Shown here in pieces: positions 34,469-43,818 of a stretch of DNA of 64,000 nucleotides (positions are counted from its first letter, which is position 1; each line of letters opens with the position of its first letter). Where the stretch lies: contig NC_015151.1 of the NCBI RefSeq assembly GCF_000190315.1, positions 248,001-312,000 of the forward strand, written 5' to 3'. The notes under the pieces were generated by a model. The model did no database searches and was not told the DNA's origin. It saw only the letters and a list, made by a program, of their open reading frames with translations. Source of the stretch: Vulcanisaeta moutnovskia 768-28 (GTDB taxonomy: Archaea > Thermoproteota > Thermoprotei > Thermoproteales > Thermocladiaceae). The position numbers were made by a program, and so were the translations under genes.

Positions 34469-36148
34469 ATGAGTAGCGGTACACAGGCATATCTGGCACA
34501 GATCGGTGGAGTACCAGTTCTCGTATTAAAGGAGGGCACGCAGAGAGCCTTTGGCAAGGAGGCAATGAGGATAAATATAATGGTCGCCAAGGCCGTAGCC
34601 GAGGTAATGAAGTCAACACTTGGCCCTAAGGGTATGGATAAAATGCTCATTGATAGTCTTGGTGACATAACAATTACGAATGATGGAGCAACAATACTTA
34701 ATGAAATGGATGTTCAGCACCCAATTGGTAAGTTGCTAGTTGAGATTGCTAAGACCCAGGATGATGAGGTTGGTGATGGAACGACAACAGCAGTAATACT
34801 GGCGGGGGCATTACTTGAGGAAGCAGAGAAATTGCTGGATAAGAACATACACCCGACTGTTGTGGTTTCAGGATTTAAGAAGGCGCTTGATGTAGCTACG
34901 GAGCACCTAAGGAAGATTGCAGTACCCGTGAAGAGAGATGATATATCAATGCTTAAGAAGGTAGCGGCTACATCAATGCATGGAAAGATAAGCGAGACCG
35001 TCAAGGACTACTTCGCAGAGTTAGCCGTTAAGGCTATGCTACAGGTTGCTGAGGAGAGAAATGGAAAGTGGATTGCGGACTTAGATAATGTCCAAATTGT
35101 TAAGAAGTATGGAGGCGCTCTTGAAGATACACAGTTAGTGTATGGTATAGTGGTTGATAAGGAGGTTGTTCATGCAGCCATGCCCAAGAGGATTGTTAAT
35201 GCCAAGATTGCCCTACTAGATGCACCACTTGAGGTTGAGAAGCCTGAGATTGATGCTGAGATTAGGATCAATGACCCTAATCAAATAAGGGCGTTCCTCG
35301 AGGAGGAGGAGAACATTCTGAAGTCCTATGTTGACAAGTTTAAGGCCCTTGGAGTAAATGCTGTCTTCACAACGAAGGGCATTGACGACATGGCCCAGTA
35401 CTACCTTGCTAAGGCAGGTATTCTAGCAGTTAGGAGGGTTAAGAGAAGCGATATCGAGAAGCTCGTTAGGGCAACTGGCGGTAGATTAGTGACTAATATT
35501 GAGGATATGACCGAGGCGGACCTAGGCTTTGCAGGTCTCATCGAGGAGAGAAGAGTTGGAGATGAGAAGATGGTGTTCGTTGAGCAGTGCAAGAATCCGA
35601 AGGCCGTTAGTATACTGATTAGGGGTGGATTTGAGAGGCTTGTTGATGAGGCTGAGAGGAACCTCACAGATGCGCTTAGTGTGGTTTCTGATGTTATTGA
35701 GGAGCCATACGTATTACCCGGTGGTGGAGCGCCTGAGATGGAGGTTGCTAAGGTTGTTAGGCAGTTCGCGGCCAAGGTTGGCGGTAGGGAGCAGTACGCA
35801 GTGGAGGCCTTTGCAAATGCCGTTGAGGTAATACCAAAGACACTTGCCGAGAATGCCGGCCTTGATGCAGTTGATGTTTTGACTGAGCTTAGGCACATAC
35901 ATGAGAGTAAGGAGGATGGATGGAAGTTCGGTATTAATGCATTTTCAGGAAAGGTTACAGACATGTGGACTCTCGATGTTATAGAACCATTAACTGTTAA
36001 GTTGCAGGCGCTTAAGGCTGCAGTTGAAGCTACAACAATGGTCCTAAGAATTGATGAAATAATTGCTGCAAGCAAGATGGAGGGAGGAAAGAAGGAGCAG
36101 AAGGAGGAAGGAGCTGGCGAGGGCCCATCAAGCCCCTCATTTGAATAA
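34469..36148 (+). CDS. thermosome (group II chaperonin) subunit
   Basis: 559 residues. The ATP-binding signature is VKSTLGPKGMDKML-like MKSTLGPKGMDKML (about 50), DDEVGDGTTTAVILAG (about 92) and GGGAPEMEVAK (about 415), with the apical-domain and helical-protrusion regions between. The C-terminal tail is polar (KEEGAGEGPSSPSFE) instead of a GGM repeat. Several opposite-strand frames here are only shadows. One subunit is in the window; Thermoproteales usually encode at least two. Confidence 0.97.
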   Translation: MSSGTQAYLAQIGGVPVLVLKEGTQRAFGKEAMRINIMVAKAVAEVMKSTLGPKGMDKMLIDSLGDITITNDGATILNEMDVQHPIGKLLVEIAKTQDDEVGDGTTTAVILAGALLEEAEKLLDKNIHPTVVVSGFKKALDVATEHLRKIAVPVKRDDISMLKKVAATSMHGKISETVKDYFAELAVKAMLQVAEERNGKWIADLDNVQIVKKYGGALEDTQLVYGIVVDKEVVHAAMPKRIVNAKIALLDAPLEVEKPEIDAEIRINDPNQIRAFLEEEENILKSYVDKFKALGVNAVFTTKGIDDMAQYYLAKAGILAVRRVKRSDIEKLVRATGGRLVTNIEDMTEADLGFAGLIEERRVGDEKMVFVEQCKNPKAVSILIRGGFERLVDEAERNLTDALSVVSDVIEEPYVLPGGGAPEMEVAKVVRQFAAKVGGREQYAVEAFANAVEVIPKTLAENAGLDAVDVLTELRHIHESKEDGWKFGINAFSGKVTDMWTLDVIEPLTVKLQALKAAVEATTMVLRIDEIIAASKMEGGKKEQKEEGAGEGPSSPSFE

Positions 36149-36913
36149 TATTAAAAAGCCCAGGCTCATTAAAATGCTTAAAATAATCACCGTAAAAAGT
36201 ACTCGTGTATCAACACCAACATTAAATTCCTTATTAATTATTCTTGCGAAAATAAGTAGTGTTATTGATATTATTATTTGTATCGAAACGACAAACAATG
36301 CGTTCCAGTGAATACCGAGGAATTGAAGGGATTTCGCCACTGCAGGTACGGCAAATAAAAGTATGTAGTAACCGAACATTATTGTCCTTATACCCCTACT
36401 TAATGCGCTAATTGTTAATCTATCACTTGAATACCTGATGGCAAGTATGTACCTAGCAAGGCTAATTTCATTCTTTGATAAGTCGCCCTGTAATTCCTCG
36501 GATAATAATGAATCAAGTATATCATTATGCTCGTCATATAAGGCTCTTAATAGGTAAAACCATTTACGGGAATCATTAATCCCAAGAACGTTCATGATTA
36601 ATGACCCATTACTATTCAGGATCTCATCTATAAAACCCTCTCGAGCATTCATTGTATTTAATAATTCACTATTAAGTCTATTCTTAAATCGAAGGAAAAT
36701 TCTTCTGACAATAATTACTGTGGTTGTTACGAAGATTGGTATGATTAATGACAGGTAGGGATTTACGAGAGTTGAGAATACGAATAATGCAATTGGGCCT
36801 ACTGATACTATTCCAACCATTATAGTTAGTGACTTTTCTAACGAGTCAATTGTTTCCTGTGCCTTAGCCTTAACATTACCTAGTAAGTATTCATTGAGAC
36901 TCATTATAATCAC
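36137..36913 (-). CDS. short TadC/FlaJ-like membrane protein of a type IV pilus-type machine
   Basis: 258 residues, with predicted membrane segments near 32-75 and in the last 80 residues, separated by a soluble helical part (FIDEILNSNGSLIMNVLG...). This is the T2SSF/TadC arrangement, but about half the length of a typical archaeal FlaJ-type protein. It starts inside the end of the upstream ATPase gene (23-bp overlap), so the two form one unit. It would be the membrane platform the ATPase acts on. No pilin-like gene follows. Its 3' end overlaps the thermosome end by 12 bp. Confidence 0.7.
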   Translation of the reverse strand: MIIMSLNEYLLGNVKAKAQETIDSLEKSLTIMVGIVSVGPIALFVFSTLVNPYLSLIIPIFVTTTVIIVRRIFLRFKNRLNSELLNTMNAREGFIDEILNSNGSLIMNVLGINDSRKWFYLLRALYDEHNDILDSLLSEELQGDLSKNEISLARYILAIRYSSDRLTISALSRGIRTIMFGYYILLFAVPAVAKSLQFLGIHWNALFVVSIQIIISITLLIFARIINKEFNVGVDTRVLFTVIILSILMSLGFLILFK

Positions 36914-38453
36914 CGATGTTGTTTAGGGTATTGTTTAATTGAATGGAATAATTAACGTAATTATCAATATCATGATTAAGTTTCATAATCCCATTAATAA
37001 TGGCATTAATTTCTTGCTTATCAGGATCAAAGGATGGAGGGAAAATAACGGCTTTAACTCTACGCATTGTACCTATCTTCTCCATGATTATTAGCACGAA
37101 CTTGTTTAAATCTATGAGATCGATTAACGAAAATACTCTTAGCCTATTTGTTAAAGATTCAATACTATCTGCATGTGTTGTGGCTAATACCTGGAGTCCT
37201 GCATTAATTCCATGAATCAATGCCTCAAAGTGCTCCCTCTCCCTTAACTCGCCAATTATTAATATACCATAACCTCTATGCAATGATTTTAGGACTTCCT
37301 CGGTCTTACCGATTATTGACTTAACCTTAACGCTGGGTGTTGGTAATTCCAGGGATTCGTCGGTCTCATCAATGTATATTCTCCTTACGTTCAGAGGTAG
37401 CACCATATCCAGTGCATTTAATAGCGTAGTTTTACCACTTGATGGAGGACCCATTATTAAAACACTATAGCCATTGCGTAGCGCTATAGTTAATTTTCCA
37501 GCTTCTATAATGTTTATTGAACCTTCATTAATTAATTCATTAATTGTAAATGGTTTCTTATGAAGTCTTACATGTACGGATATACCCTCGACCAGAGGCC
37601 ATCTATCTACGGATATCCTGAGCTTTTTATTCCCAAGTGTAATTGAAAATTTCCCACTGGGATTATCTACGGAAACCTTAACACCACTGATATTGGCCAT
37701 CTTAAGAAATTGCCTTACAATAGCCTGCGTATCAATATTTATAACCCTACAAGTACCATACTTACTATGATTAATGTACATGGAATCCTGAGTCATGAAA
37801 ATATCCTCAATATCCTGATTTAGAATTATGGGCGCTAAATCGCCTAAACCAAAGCTAGCAAGTAATAATGCTGCCCTAAGTAACTCATCATTAATAAACA
37901 TTGATAGGAATTTTTCTCTGGATGATAATAATGAGGATAATGAATAATCATTACCAGGAACAATCCTTCTTGTTAAATCAATTAAATAGCTCAAATATTC
38001 ATTATTAATTTTATGAAGCTCAAATAGGCAATTACCGTCCTTAATTATAAATTCAGATGATGATATTGTGAATATACCATTCATTGATTGATTATTATCG
38101 ATTACCAATGAGAGACCATCCATGACTATTATGGAGCCTTCTTTAAATGATTCTATTCTTATGGAAGACCTATCACGATTTTTAATCAATAAATTAAGAA
38201 GCCTGTTAATGAAGTCACGATGATTTGATTTACGTACAATATCGAGAAGCTGCTTTATATCCACTGATTCACAGGTACTTAGTGTTTCAATAGCGTCTGG
38301 ATCGATTTTATTTTCTATGGCCATATTTGAAAGATCCTTTATGAAGGTGCAACTATTGAGTGATGAACATTTAATGCAGTTCAGGATTTGATGAGCAATT
38401 ATTAACTTAGTTAATGGAGATTCTTTATTGTTATGGGAACTTAATGAGGGCAT
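36891..38453 (-). CDS. type II/IV secretion (pilus-type) ATPase
   Basis: 520 residues. The C-terminal GspE/TadA-like motor has Walker A IMGPPSSGKTTLLNAL (about 323), an Asp box YIDETDESLEL, Walker B GILIIGELRE (about 395) and the His box TTHADSIESL. N-terminal residues 15-32 hold a cysteine cluster, CIKCSSLNSC, with a further Cys at about 60, possibly a zinc or FeS site. It powers assembly of an archaeal pilus or secretion fibre together with the membrane protein at 36137. No prepilin or prepilin peptidase is nearby, so what it assembles is unknown. Confidence 0.88.
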   Translation of the reverse strand: MPSLSSHNNKESPLTKLIIAHQILNCIKCSSLNSCTFIKDLSNMAIENKIDPDAIETLSTCESVDIKQLLDIVRKSNHRDFINRLLNLLIKNRDRSSIRIESFKEGSIIVMDGLSLVIDNNQSMNGIFTISSSEFIIKDGNCLFELHKINNEYLSYLIDLTRRIVPGNDYSLSSLLSSREKFLSMFINDELLRAALLLASFGLGDLAPIILNQDIEDIFMTQDSMYINHSKYGTCRVINIDTQAIVRQFLKMANISGVKVSVDNPSGKFSITLGNKKLRISVDRWPLVEGISVHVRLHKKPFTINELINEGSINIIEAGKLTIALRNGYSVLIMGPPSSGKTTLLNALDMVLPLNVRRIYIDETDESLELPTPSVKVKSIIGKTEEVLKSLHRGYGILIIGELREREHFEALIHGINAGLQVLATTHADSIESLTNRLRVFSLIDLIDLNKFVLIIMEKIGTMRRVKAVIFPPSFDPDKQEINAIINGIMKLNHDIDNYVNYSIQLNNTLNNIGDYNESQ

Positions 38454-38511
38454 ATTGAACCGACAAATTATCTCATCAAGGTATAAAAGGGGATTTCATA
38501 TTCATCTTGGT

Positions 38512-39339
38512 TTAATTACGGCATAGTTTACGTGCATAATCTCTCAGAGTATACGGACTTACTTGAACGGCCTTAGCTATGTCCTCCACCCTTAACTTAT
38601 AACCAAGTCTCTTGCTTACGCAGTATATAATGGCTGCTGCGAGGATTGGGGGACTTCTTGATTGTATCACGGACTTTCTTAATGAGTCGAGGTACTTCTC
38701 GGCTTCAGGGTATATGGTAACCCATGAGTCATTAAATAATCTAGTTAGTCCTGATTTAATATGCGATAAGACCCTATCTCTTAAATTATACCTAACCTTA
38801 ATGTTGATCAGGGAATCCCTTATTGATTCAAAGGTAAGCTTATGCCCTCTTAATCTACATAGGTTTATAACCTGTTTAGTACTTATTGGTAAATTATGTG
38901 AAAGTACTACGTATAAAACAGCAGCGACTGCTGCTTGGTAATAGGTTGTCGATGACGAGCCCTCTTTATTCAATATCTTTCTAAATACGTGCTTAGCCTC
39001 CTCGACGTATTCATTGCTAATACCAAAAGCCCTCGCTATGAATAATATACAATCATAAGCTCTATAAATCGAGTAACTCTCACGCCTTGTCCTGAAAATG
39101 TCATTTATTACCTTCAATCTTCTATAGACACCTAACCTTGTTTCATCTCTCTTTCTAACGTTTTTCTCTACTGATTTCCATATTGGTGTTAAGTCTATTT
39201 CCTCGCCATCTAGTAATGGTGATGATTGCATATACGTATCGTAAACGTATACAGAACCAAGAACAGTACCACAGTCTATGCATATGTATTCTCCATCTCT
39301 CTCAATTATTCTTGAACTTCCACAATAAGGACATTTCAT
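38512..39339 (-). CDS. tfb: transcription initiation factor TFB (TFIIB homologue)
   Basis: 275 residues. N-terminal zinc ribbon CPYCGSSRII...CIDCGTVLG (residues 3-27) recruits RNA polymerase. A B-reader-like linker is followed by two cyclin folds (about 85-180 and 185-275) that contact TBP and the BRE; the end VSPYTLRDYARKL is the typical second-repeat helix-turn-helix. Crenarchaea often have several TFBs; this may not be the main one. A TATA-like GCCTTATATACC sits abnormally close, about 6 bp, before the ATG, while another AT-rich box lies about 27 bp upstream. Confidence 0.94.
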   Translation of the reverse strand: MKCPYCGSSRIIERDGEYICIDCGTVLGSVYVYDTYMQSSPLLDGEEIDLTPIWKSVEKNVRKRDETRLGVYRRLKVINDIFRTRRESYSIYRAYDCILFIARAFGISNEYVEEAKHVFRKILNKEGSSSTTYYQAAVAAVLYVVLSHNLPISTKQVINLCRLRGHKLTFESIRDSLINIKVRYNLRDRVLSHIKSGLTRLFNDSWVTIYPEAEKYLDSLRKSVIQSRSPPILAAAIIYCVSKRLGYKLRVEDIAKAVQVSPYTLRDYARKLCRN

Positions 39340-39447
39340 GGTATATAAGGCTTCTTTTTCGTTATTAATAAGTCCAGTGTTTATATGGTATATAGCTCAG
39401 GGTTACTAGACTCCAGTGGAGTGTGTGAGTTTACTGAAAGTTTTAAT

Positions 39448-39798
39448 TTACTTTATCACCCTTAAACCAATATAGACCTTCTCGCCAACCTTAACATTGT
39501 TTTTAAAATTATTAATGTCCATTATTAAGCCTCCTATCGATATTTTTACTATATTTTCACCAACATAGTAAACAATACCGTTCATGTAGACGTCCCAATT
39601 CAACGTATAGTTCGGATCCTTTTCATTACTTATATTAATCCTAACATTATCTCCCTGTTTAATATCAACACCAACAGCATTCTTCGGGTACTCAAGAGCC
39701 AGGGATATACCCGAGCTACCCTCCATTTCAAGCCTAACTACGCCCTTATAATCCGTTTCCTTAACATTGACAACCCTGAAATCACCACTTAATTGCAT
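39448..39798 (-). CDS. probable RNA polymerase subunit RpoG (Rpb8-like)
   Basis: 116 residues of beta-rich sequence: FRVVNVKETDYKGVVRLEME, WDVYMNGIVYYVGENIVKISIGGLIMDI (short parts) and the C-terminal VGEKVYIGLRVIK. Size, OB-fold-like strand pattern and the YISIGGxL...VGDKVYVGL signature fit the archaeal Rpb8 homologue found in Crenarchaeota and Korarchaeota. It lies on the same strand upstream of the TFB gene. Similarity is judged by eye, so confidence is moderate. Confidence 0.65.
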   Translation of the reverse strand: MQLSGDFRVVNVKETDYKGVVRLEMEGSSGISLALEYPKNAVGVDIKQGDNVRINISNEKDPNYTLNWDVYMNGIVYYVGENIVKISIGGLIMDINNFKNNVKVGEKVYIGLRVIK

Positions 39799-39855
39799 TG
39801 GTGTACGGTAAGGAAAAATACTAAAAAAGCTTATCTTATGTAATCCCGATTGATT

Positions 39856-40278
39856 ATGTCATTACTTGCTGACGCAGCCAGGAGGTTTAATGCAGAATTG
39901 CTTAACATGGTTAATAAGGAGGTCAGGATAACCACAAGCACGGGCACTACGTATCAAGGAATGCTCGTGGGTATAGACAGTTCATTAAACATAATGCTCG
40001 TGGATGCCGTTAACAACAAGAACGAGAGGTTCTCCCGAGTCTTAGTAATGAGTCATGCTATTGTCGATATAGTGCTTGTTCAGGAATTCGTGGATCTCAG
40101 GGAATTCGCTAAGTACATTGATAAGTACTTCCCTGGCATGGTTAAGTATGTTGAAGAGGCCAACATAGTTCAGGTAGGCAATGTGAAGGTGACCACCGCA
40201 GGTGTTGAGGGTTCTGGACCTCTGGCGAAGCGTGTTAAGGAGTTGTTTGATGAATTTATGTCAAAGCGAAAGTCCTAA
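39856..40278 (+). CDS. Sm-like archaeal protein with C-terminal domain (SmAP3 type)
   Basis: 140 residues from ATG 39856 (a TTG at 39850 is an alternative). The Sm1 motif is VRITTSTGTTYQGMLVGIDSSLNIML and the Sm2-like segment SRVLVMSHAIVDIVLV (quoted parts). An additional 70-residue C-terminal alpha/beta domain ends in a basic helix. This two-domain layout matches Pyrobaculum SmAP3, which forms ring assemblies; RNA binding is assumed. Divergent from the RpoG-like gene. Confidence 0.85.
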   Translation: MSLLADAARRFNAELLNMVNKEVRITTSTGTTYQGMLVGIDSSLNIMLVDAVNNKNERFSRVLVMSHAIVDIVLVQEFVDLREFAKYIDKYFPGMVKYVEEANIVQVGNVKVTTAGVEGSGPLAKRVKELFDEFMSKRKS

Positions 40279-40373
40279 GCACAAGGGCGAAATTTATTCT
40301 ATATAATTATGTAAAAACCACGGAAAGATAAGGTATATTTAAAGTACTCATTGTTTTGTAGTAATTGTCAAGG

Positions 40374-42002
40374 ATGTCCTTTGAGATATTAGACAAGGAT
40401 TTAGCTGGAAGGATTGGTAAATTAAGGACTAGGTCAGGTATTATTGAGACTCCTGCATTATTTCCTGTTATAAATCCCATAAAACAGGTAGTGACATTAA
40501 ATGAAATAAGCAATATTGGTTTTAACCAGGTAATAACCAATGCTTACCTACTTAGGAGGCACTATGGTGACTTAGTTAAGGAAGTTAGTATACATAAATT
40601 ACTCAATTGGGATAAACCAATTATGACTGATTCAGGTGCCTATCAATTATTGATGTATGGTAAGGTTGACGTATCGCCTGAGGAGATTCTTAAATACGAG
40701 ATTGAAATAGGTACCGACATAGGCGTAATACTCGACATACCAACTCAATGGGGTAGGCCTAGGAATATTGTATTACTCGAGGTTGAGGAGACCCTAAGGA
40801 GGGCTAGGGCAGCGCTTGTAAAGGCCAGAATGTGGGATCCTGATCATAAGATGTTAATTGTCGGCCCAGTACAGGGGGGTGATAAACTAGGTATACTTAG
40901 TTATTCGGCAGAGAAAATTGGTGAATTAGGTTTTGATATCTATGCCATAGGAAGTCCAACAACGTTGCTTGAGGAGTATGATTTCTCAATGATAATGAGG
41001 ATGATAGCCACAGTAAAGGCTAGGTTACCACCAGGTAAGCCCGTTCATCTTTTTGGGGCTGGGCATCCATTAATACTACCCTTTGCCGTAGCCATGGGCG
41101 TTGACTTCTTCGATTCTGCCAGTTATGTTCTCTATGCTCGTGATGATAGGATAATCCTTAGGGACAGGACTGTGAGACTTAATGAGATTAAGGTTGATAG
41201 AATACCCTGCAACTGCCCCGTGTGTAGGAAGTACAGTGTTAAGGAGTTGATGAGTATGAATAAGGCTGAGCGTGAGAGGTTGTTAGCAATTCACAACCTA
41301 TACGTGCTTTGGGAGGAGATTCAGGAGATTAAGGCTAGGATTAAGGAGGGAACCCTTTGGGAGTATCTCGAGGAAAAAGCCGGCGGTGATGCCAGGGTTA
41401 AGTCAGCATTACTGGCCTTAAGGAAGGGATTAAGGGCTTTGCTAAAGGTAATCCCGGATGAGTCAGGGCGTGTGAGGGCACTGCACATAACATCCGTGGA
41501 ATCCCTGTACAGGCCTGAAATTGTTAGGCACGTTGAGAGACTTCTCAATAATTATGAGCCACCCCAGGGATGCATAGTCTTAGTATTACCAGGTGAGCTC
41601 CTTGATAGACCATACATAAGGGATTCAATAGTTTACTGGCTAATAGACCAATTATCAACCAACAACCTACTTAGTAAGGTTCATGTGGTGATAAATAACC
41701 CGGTCCTAGGGCCAATACCATATGAAATAAGCGAGATATACCCATTATCGCAGCATGAGTATCCTGAACCAATCCCAGGTTATTTACGATTATTCTCGTA
41801 TCATTTATTACGTAAATACTTAGTTAAATTACGTGAGAGGGGCTTTACTGATATAATGGTAATTATGAAAGAGAATTATGGGAAGATAATTAATGAATTA
41901 ATGAACATAGGTTTCAAGGAAGTAACAATACTCGAGGCTAAGTCAAGGCAGGAACTATATGCATTAATACCCTGGGTCATTAGAGAAATAGGAAATATTT
42001 AA
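40374..42002 (+). CDS. tgtA: archaeosine tRNA-guanine transglycosylase (ArcTGT), apparently without PUA domain
   Basis: About 542 residues. Exchanges G15 of archaeal tRNAs for preQ0, the precursor of archaeosine. Catalytic domain landmarks are MTDSGAYQLL (about 83, nucleophile region), the second Asp in ILDIPTQWG, GPVQGGD, and the zinc site CNCPVCRKYS with a later His. The C-terminal C1/C2 extension is present, but the terminal PUA domain of euryarchaeal ArcTGT is not evident; the protein ends ALIPWVIREIGNI. TTG 40365 fits the TATA spacing better than ATG 40374, so the start is open. QueC at 54792 makes the preQ0. Confidence 0.92.
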   Translation: MSFEILDKDLAGRIGKLRTRSGIIETPALFPVINPIKQVVTLNEISNIGFNQVITNAYLLRRHYGDLVKEVSIHKLLNWDKPIMTDSGAYQLLMYGKVDVSPEEILKYEIEIGTDIGVILDIPTQWGRPRNIVLLEVEETLRRARAALVKARMWDPDHKMLIVGPVQGGDKLGILSYSAEKIGELGFDIYAIGSPTTLLEEYDFSMIMRMIATVKARLPPGKPVHLFGAGHPLILPFAVAMGVDFFDSASYVLYARDDRIILRDRTVRLNEIKVDRIPCNCPVCRKYSVKELMSMNKAERERLLAIHNLYVLWEEIQEIKARIKEGTLWEYLEEKAGGDARVKSALLALRKGLRALLKVIPDESGRVRALHITSVESLYRPEIVRHVERLLNNYEPPQGCIVLVLPGELLDRPYIRDSIVYWLIDQLSTNNLLSKVHVVINNPVLGPIPYEISEIYPLSQHEYPEPIPGYLRLFSYHLLRKYLVKLRERGFTDIMVIMKENYGKIINELMNIGFKEVTILEAKSRQELYALIPWVIREIGNI

Positions 42003-42141
42003 TGTGGTAATCAATAGTTTTTCACGGAACATTATCGTTATCTTCTCCCTGATATTCTCGTATTTTAATACTTCGAGATCCAAGGGAACTTATGATGATA
42101 TAGTAATAAAGATATCGCGAAAATCAGCAATAATTATTGCT

Positions 42142-42870
42142 TTATATAATATATGGTGCTCCCTCCCTTCTTTTGATGCTTTCCTGCAATTCCTTAAGCT
42201 CCTTATCGATCATTTCAGCCAGCTCCCTTAGTTTGCTGACGTCAACCTCAATGCCTGTTAATTCCTTTAGAAACTGAATAGCAACTATAGCCGCATTGGG
42301 GTCGGCACGGAACGGCTCAGCATATGGTAATATAGAAATGGCAGGCATACTTAACCTTTCGAATTCATTCATTAGTAATGCCAAGGGTCCAACTATTGCG
42401 TAGTTCAATTCCATAAGCTTAACCCTACCCAAAGAATGCTTATTTCTATACTCAGTGGTTACGGCAATTCTCAATTGATCCAGGTCTTCACCCCTTAATC
42501 TATTGTCAAGTCCTCCAAAGAGTATGGCCTCCTTAAATCCATTAACGTAAACCCAACGGGCAATAGCCCCAACGACGTCATGGGCATACTTCGTCATGAA
42601 ATCACCATCCCAATGAATAATAGATATCGTGAACTCGGTTTCCGGGCAATAATAAATCTCTCCGGGTGTAGAGAGCATGTTTGCACTAATGATGTAGGCG
42701 CTTAACGGTGGTTCCCTGGGCATCTTTATGAACCCGATTCTACGGCAATTCAATGCATTAGAAAGGTGCTGTACAACTAAGTAACCAACCATACCAAGGC
42801 CAGCGAATCCCGTTAAAAAATACACAGGCCTTAACACCGGTTCCATAATATTAATTTTTACATTGCTCAC
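42142..42870 (-). CDS. PAC2-family (proteasome assembly chaperone-like) protein
   Basis: 242 residues. Typical PAC2 features are YFLTGFAGLGMVGYLVVQHL near the N-terminus, ILFGGL (about 118), and YAIVGPLALLMNEFERLSMPAISILPYAEPFRADPNAA (about 150-190, quoted in parts), with a charged C-terminal helix KELKELQESIKRRE. Archaeal PAC2 homologues bind proteasome-related chaperones, although an ATP-grasp-like role has also been discussed. GTG start. The interval 42003-42141 upstream of its end shows no gene. Confidence 0.85.
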   Translation of the reverse strand: MSNVKINIMEPVLRPVYFLTGFAGLGMVGYLVVQHLSNALNCRRIGFIKMPREPPLSAYIISANMLSTPGEIYYCPETEFTISIIHWDGDFMTKYAHDVVGAIARWVYVNGFKEAILFGGLDNRLRGEDLDQLRIAVTTEYRNKHSLGRVKLMELNYAIVGPLALLMNEFERLSMPAISILPYAEPFRADPNAAIVAIQFLKELTGIEVDVSKLRELAEMIDKELKELQESIKRREGAPYII

Positions 42871-42965
42871 GGCAATAGCACTATCTAAGCAGTTATTAAA
42901 AGCATTAGCTCTGCGTATTTTATCATAAGGTCAGACTTTAAAGGGGGTAGTATTACGATTAGTCA

Positions 42966-43196
42966 ATGGGACGAGTAAGGCCAAGATACATAAAGAGCCT
43001 TGCTAGGAGATTGCTTGAGGTTTACCCAGGCAGGTTTAGTGATGATTTTGAAAGCAATAAGAAGGTGGTTGCTGAGTTGGCAGATATACCGAGTAAATCT
43101 GTTCGTAATAAGGTGGCTGGTGAAATAACAAGGGTAATGAAGAGAATGAAGGCTGGCGCTGAGGAGAAGCCCGAAATCGAATTAGAGGAACAGTAA
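42966..43196 (+). CDS. rps17e: 30S ribosomal protein S17e
   Basis: 76 residues, eS17. The start [29 protein letters not shown] (first 20 are diagnostic) and [20 protein letters not shown] are family hallmarks. A short acidic tail ends ELEEQ. hsp20 follows 35 bp later with its own TATA box overlapping the S17e stop region. Confidence 0.95.
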   Translation: MGRVRPRYIKSLARRLLEVYPGRFSDDFESNKKVVAELADIPSKSVRNKVAGEITRVMKRMKAGAEEKPEIELEEQ

Positions 43197-43199
43197 AGG

Positions 43200-43207
43200 T
43201 TTATAAG
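43200..43207 (+). promoter_or_regulatory. TATA box of the Hsp20 gene
   Basis: TTTATAAG, preceded by GTAAAGG, just after the S17e stop. It is 28 bp before ATG 43232 and only 22 bp before ATG 43226, which favours the second ATG (protein starting MSWFED). Confidence 0.55.
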
Positions 43208-43231
43208 GCCCATTAAAATTAATCAATGGTT

Positions 43232-43774
43232 ATGTCATGGTTTGAAGATATTGATAATTGGTTTAAGAGAATTCAAAAGTATTTTGAGGAGCTTGAGCGA
43301 GAAATGGAGGAGGAAATGGATAGAATGATGAGAGGGGTTACGCCAGAGGAAGAGGAGAAACGTAGCAGTAGGGCAAGACCTAAGTATTACTATTACGGTT
43401 TTGAAATATCAATAGGTCCTGATGGTAAACCAAGGATTAAGGAGTTTGGTAATGTGAGACCCAAGGGCGAGAGACCAATTATTGAGGAGGACATCGAACC
43501 ATTGACCGACGTCATTGAGGAGGAGGACTCTGTTAAGGTTATAATGGACATGCCGGGTGTTGATAAGGATAAGATTAGTATTAAGATTAGTGAAGATGGT
43601 AGAAAATTGATCATTAGTGCCAGGGATAGTGATAGAAAGTACTATAAGGAGGTTGACTTACCGACTGAGGTTGACCCAAGCCAGTCAAAGGCCACGTATA
43701 GGAATGGTGTATTAACCGTGGAGTTGAAAAAGAAGAGCACGGGCCGAAAAGGATTTGAGATTAAGGTTGAGTAA
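43232..43774 (+). CDS. Hsp20/alpha-crystallin small heat shock protein
   Basis: 180 residues. An N-terminal acidic amphipathic helix ([18 protein letters not shown]) is followed by the alpha-crystallin domain from about residue 88: [23 protein letters not shown], then the conserved A-x-x-x-N-G-V-L motif as [12 protein letters not shown] near residue 160. An ATP-independent holdase that prevents aggregation. It lacks the usual C-terminal I-x-I tail, ending GFEIKVE. Confidence 0.92.
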   Translation: MSWFEDIDNWFKRIQKYFEELEREMEEEMDRMMRGVTPEEEEKRSSRARPKYYYYGFEISIGPDGKPRIKEFGNVRPKGERPIIEEDIEPLTDVIEEEDSVKVIMDMPGVDKDKISIKISEDGRKLIISARDSDRKYYKEVDLPTEVDPSQSKATYRNGVLTVELKKKSTGRKGFEIKVE

Positions 43775-43818
43775 TTTCTCTTAGTAAATCCTTAAAACTT
43801 AAATTTCTGAACTTCGTT

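Noticed and set aside
35401-36075. Long minus-strand frame of 224 codons
   Set aside because: Shadow of the thermosome gene; serine-rich composition typical of the complement of a GC-biased coding frame.
39398-39447. Possible small RNA between TFB and the RpoG-like gene, with the near-palindrome ACTCCAGTGGAGT at 39410-39422
   Set aside because: No C/D boxes and no stable extended stem; the short palindrome alone is too weak a signal.
42004-42231. Plus-strand frame after the transglycosylase gene
   Set aside because: Overlaps the end of the PAC2 gene, has no start signal and shows no protein-like pattern.
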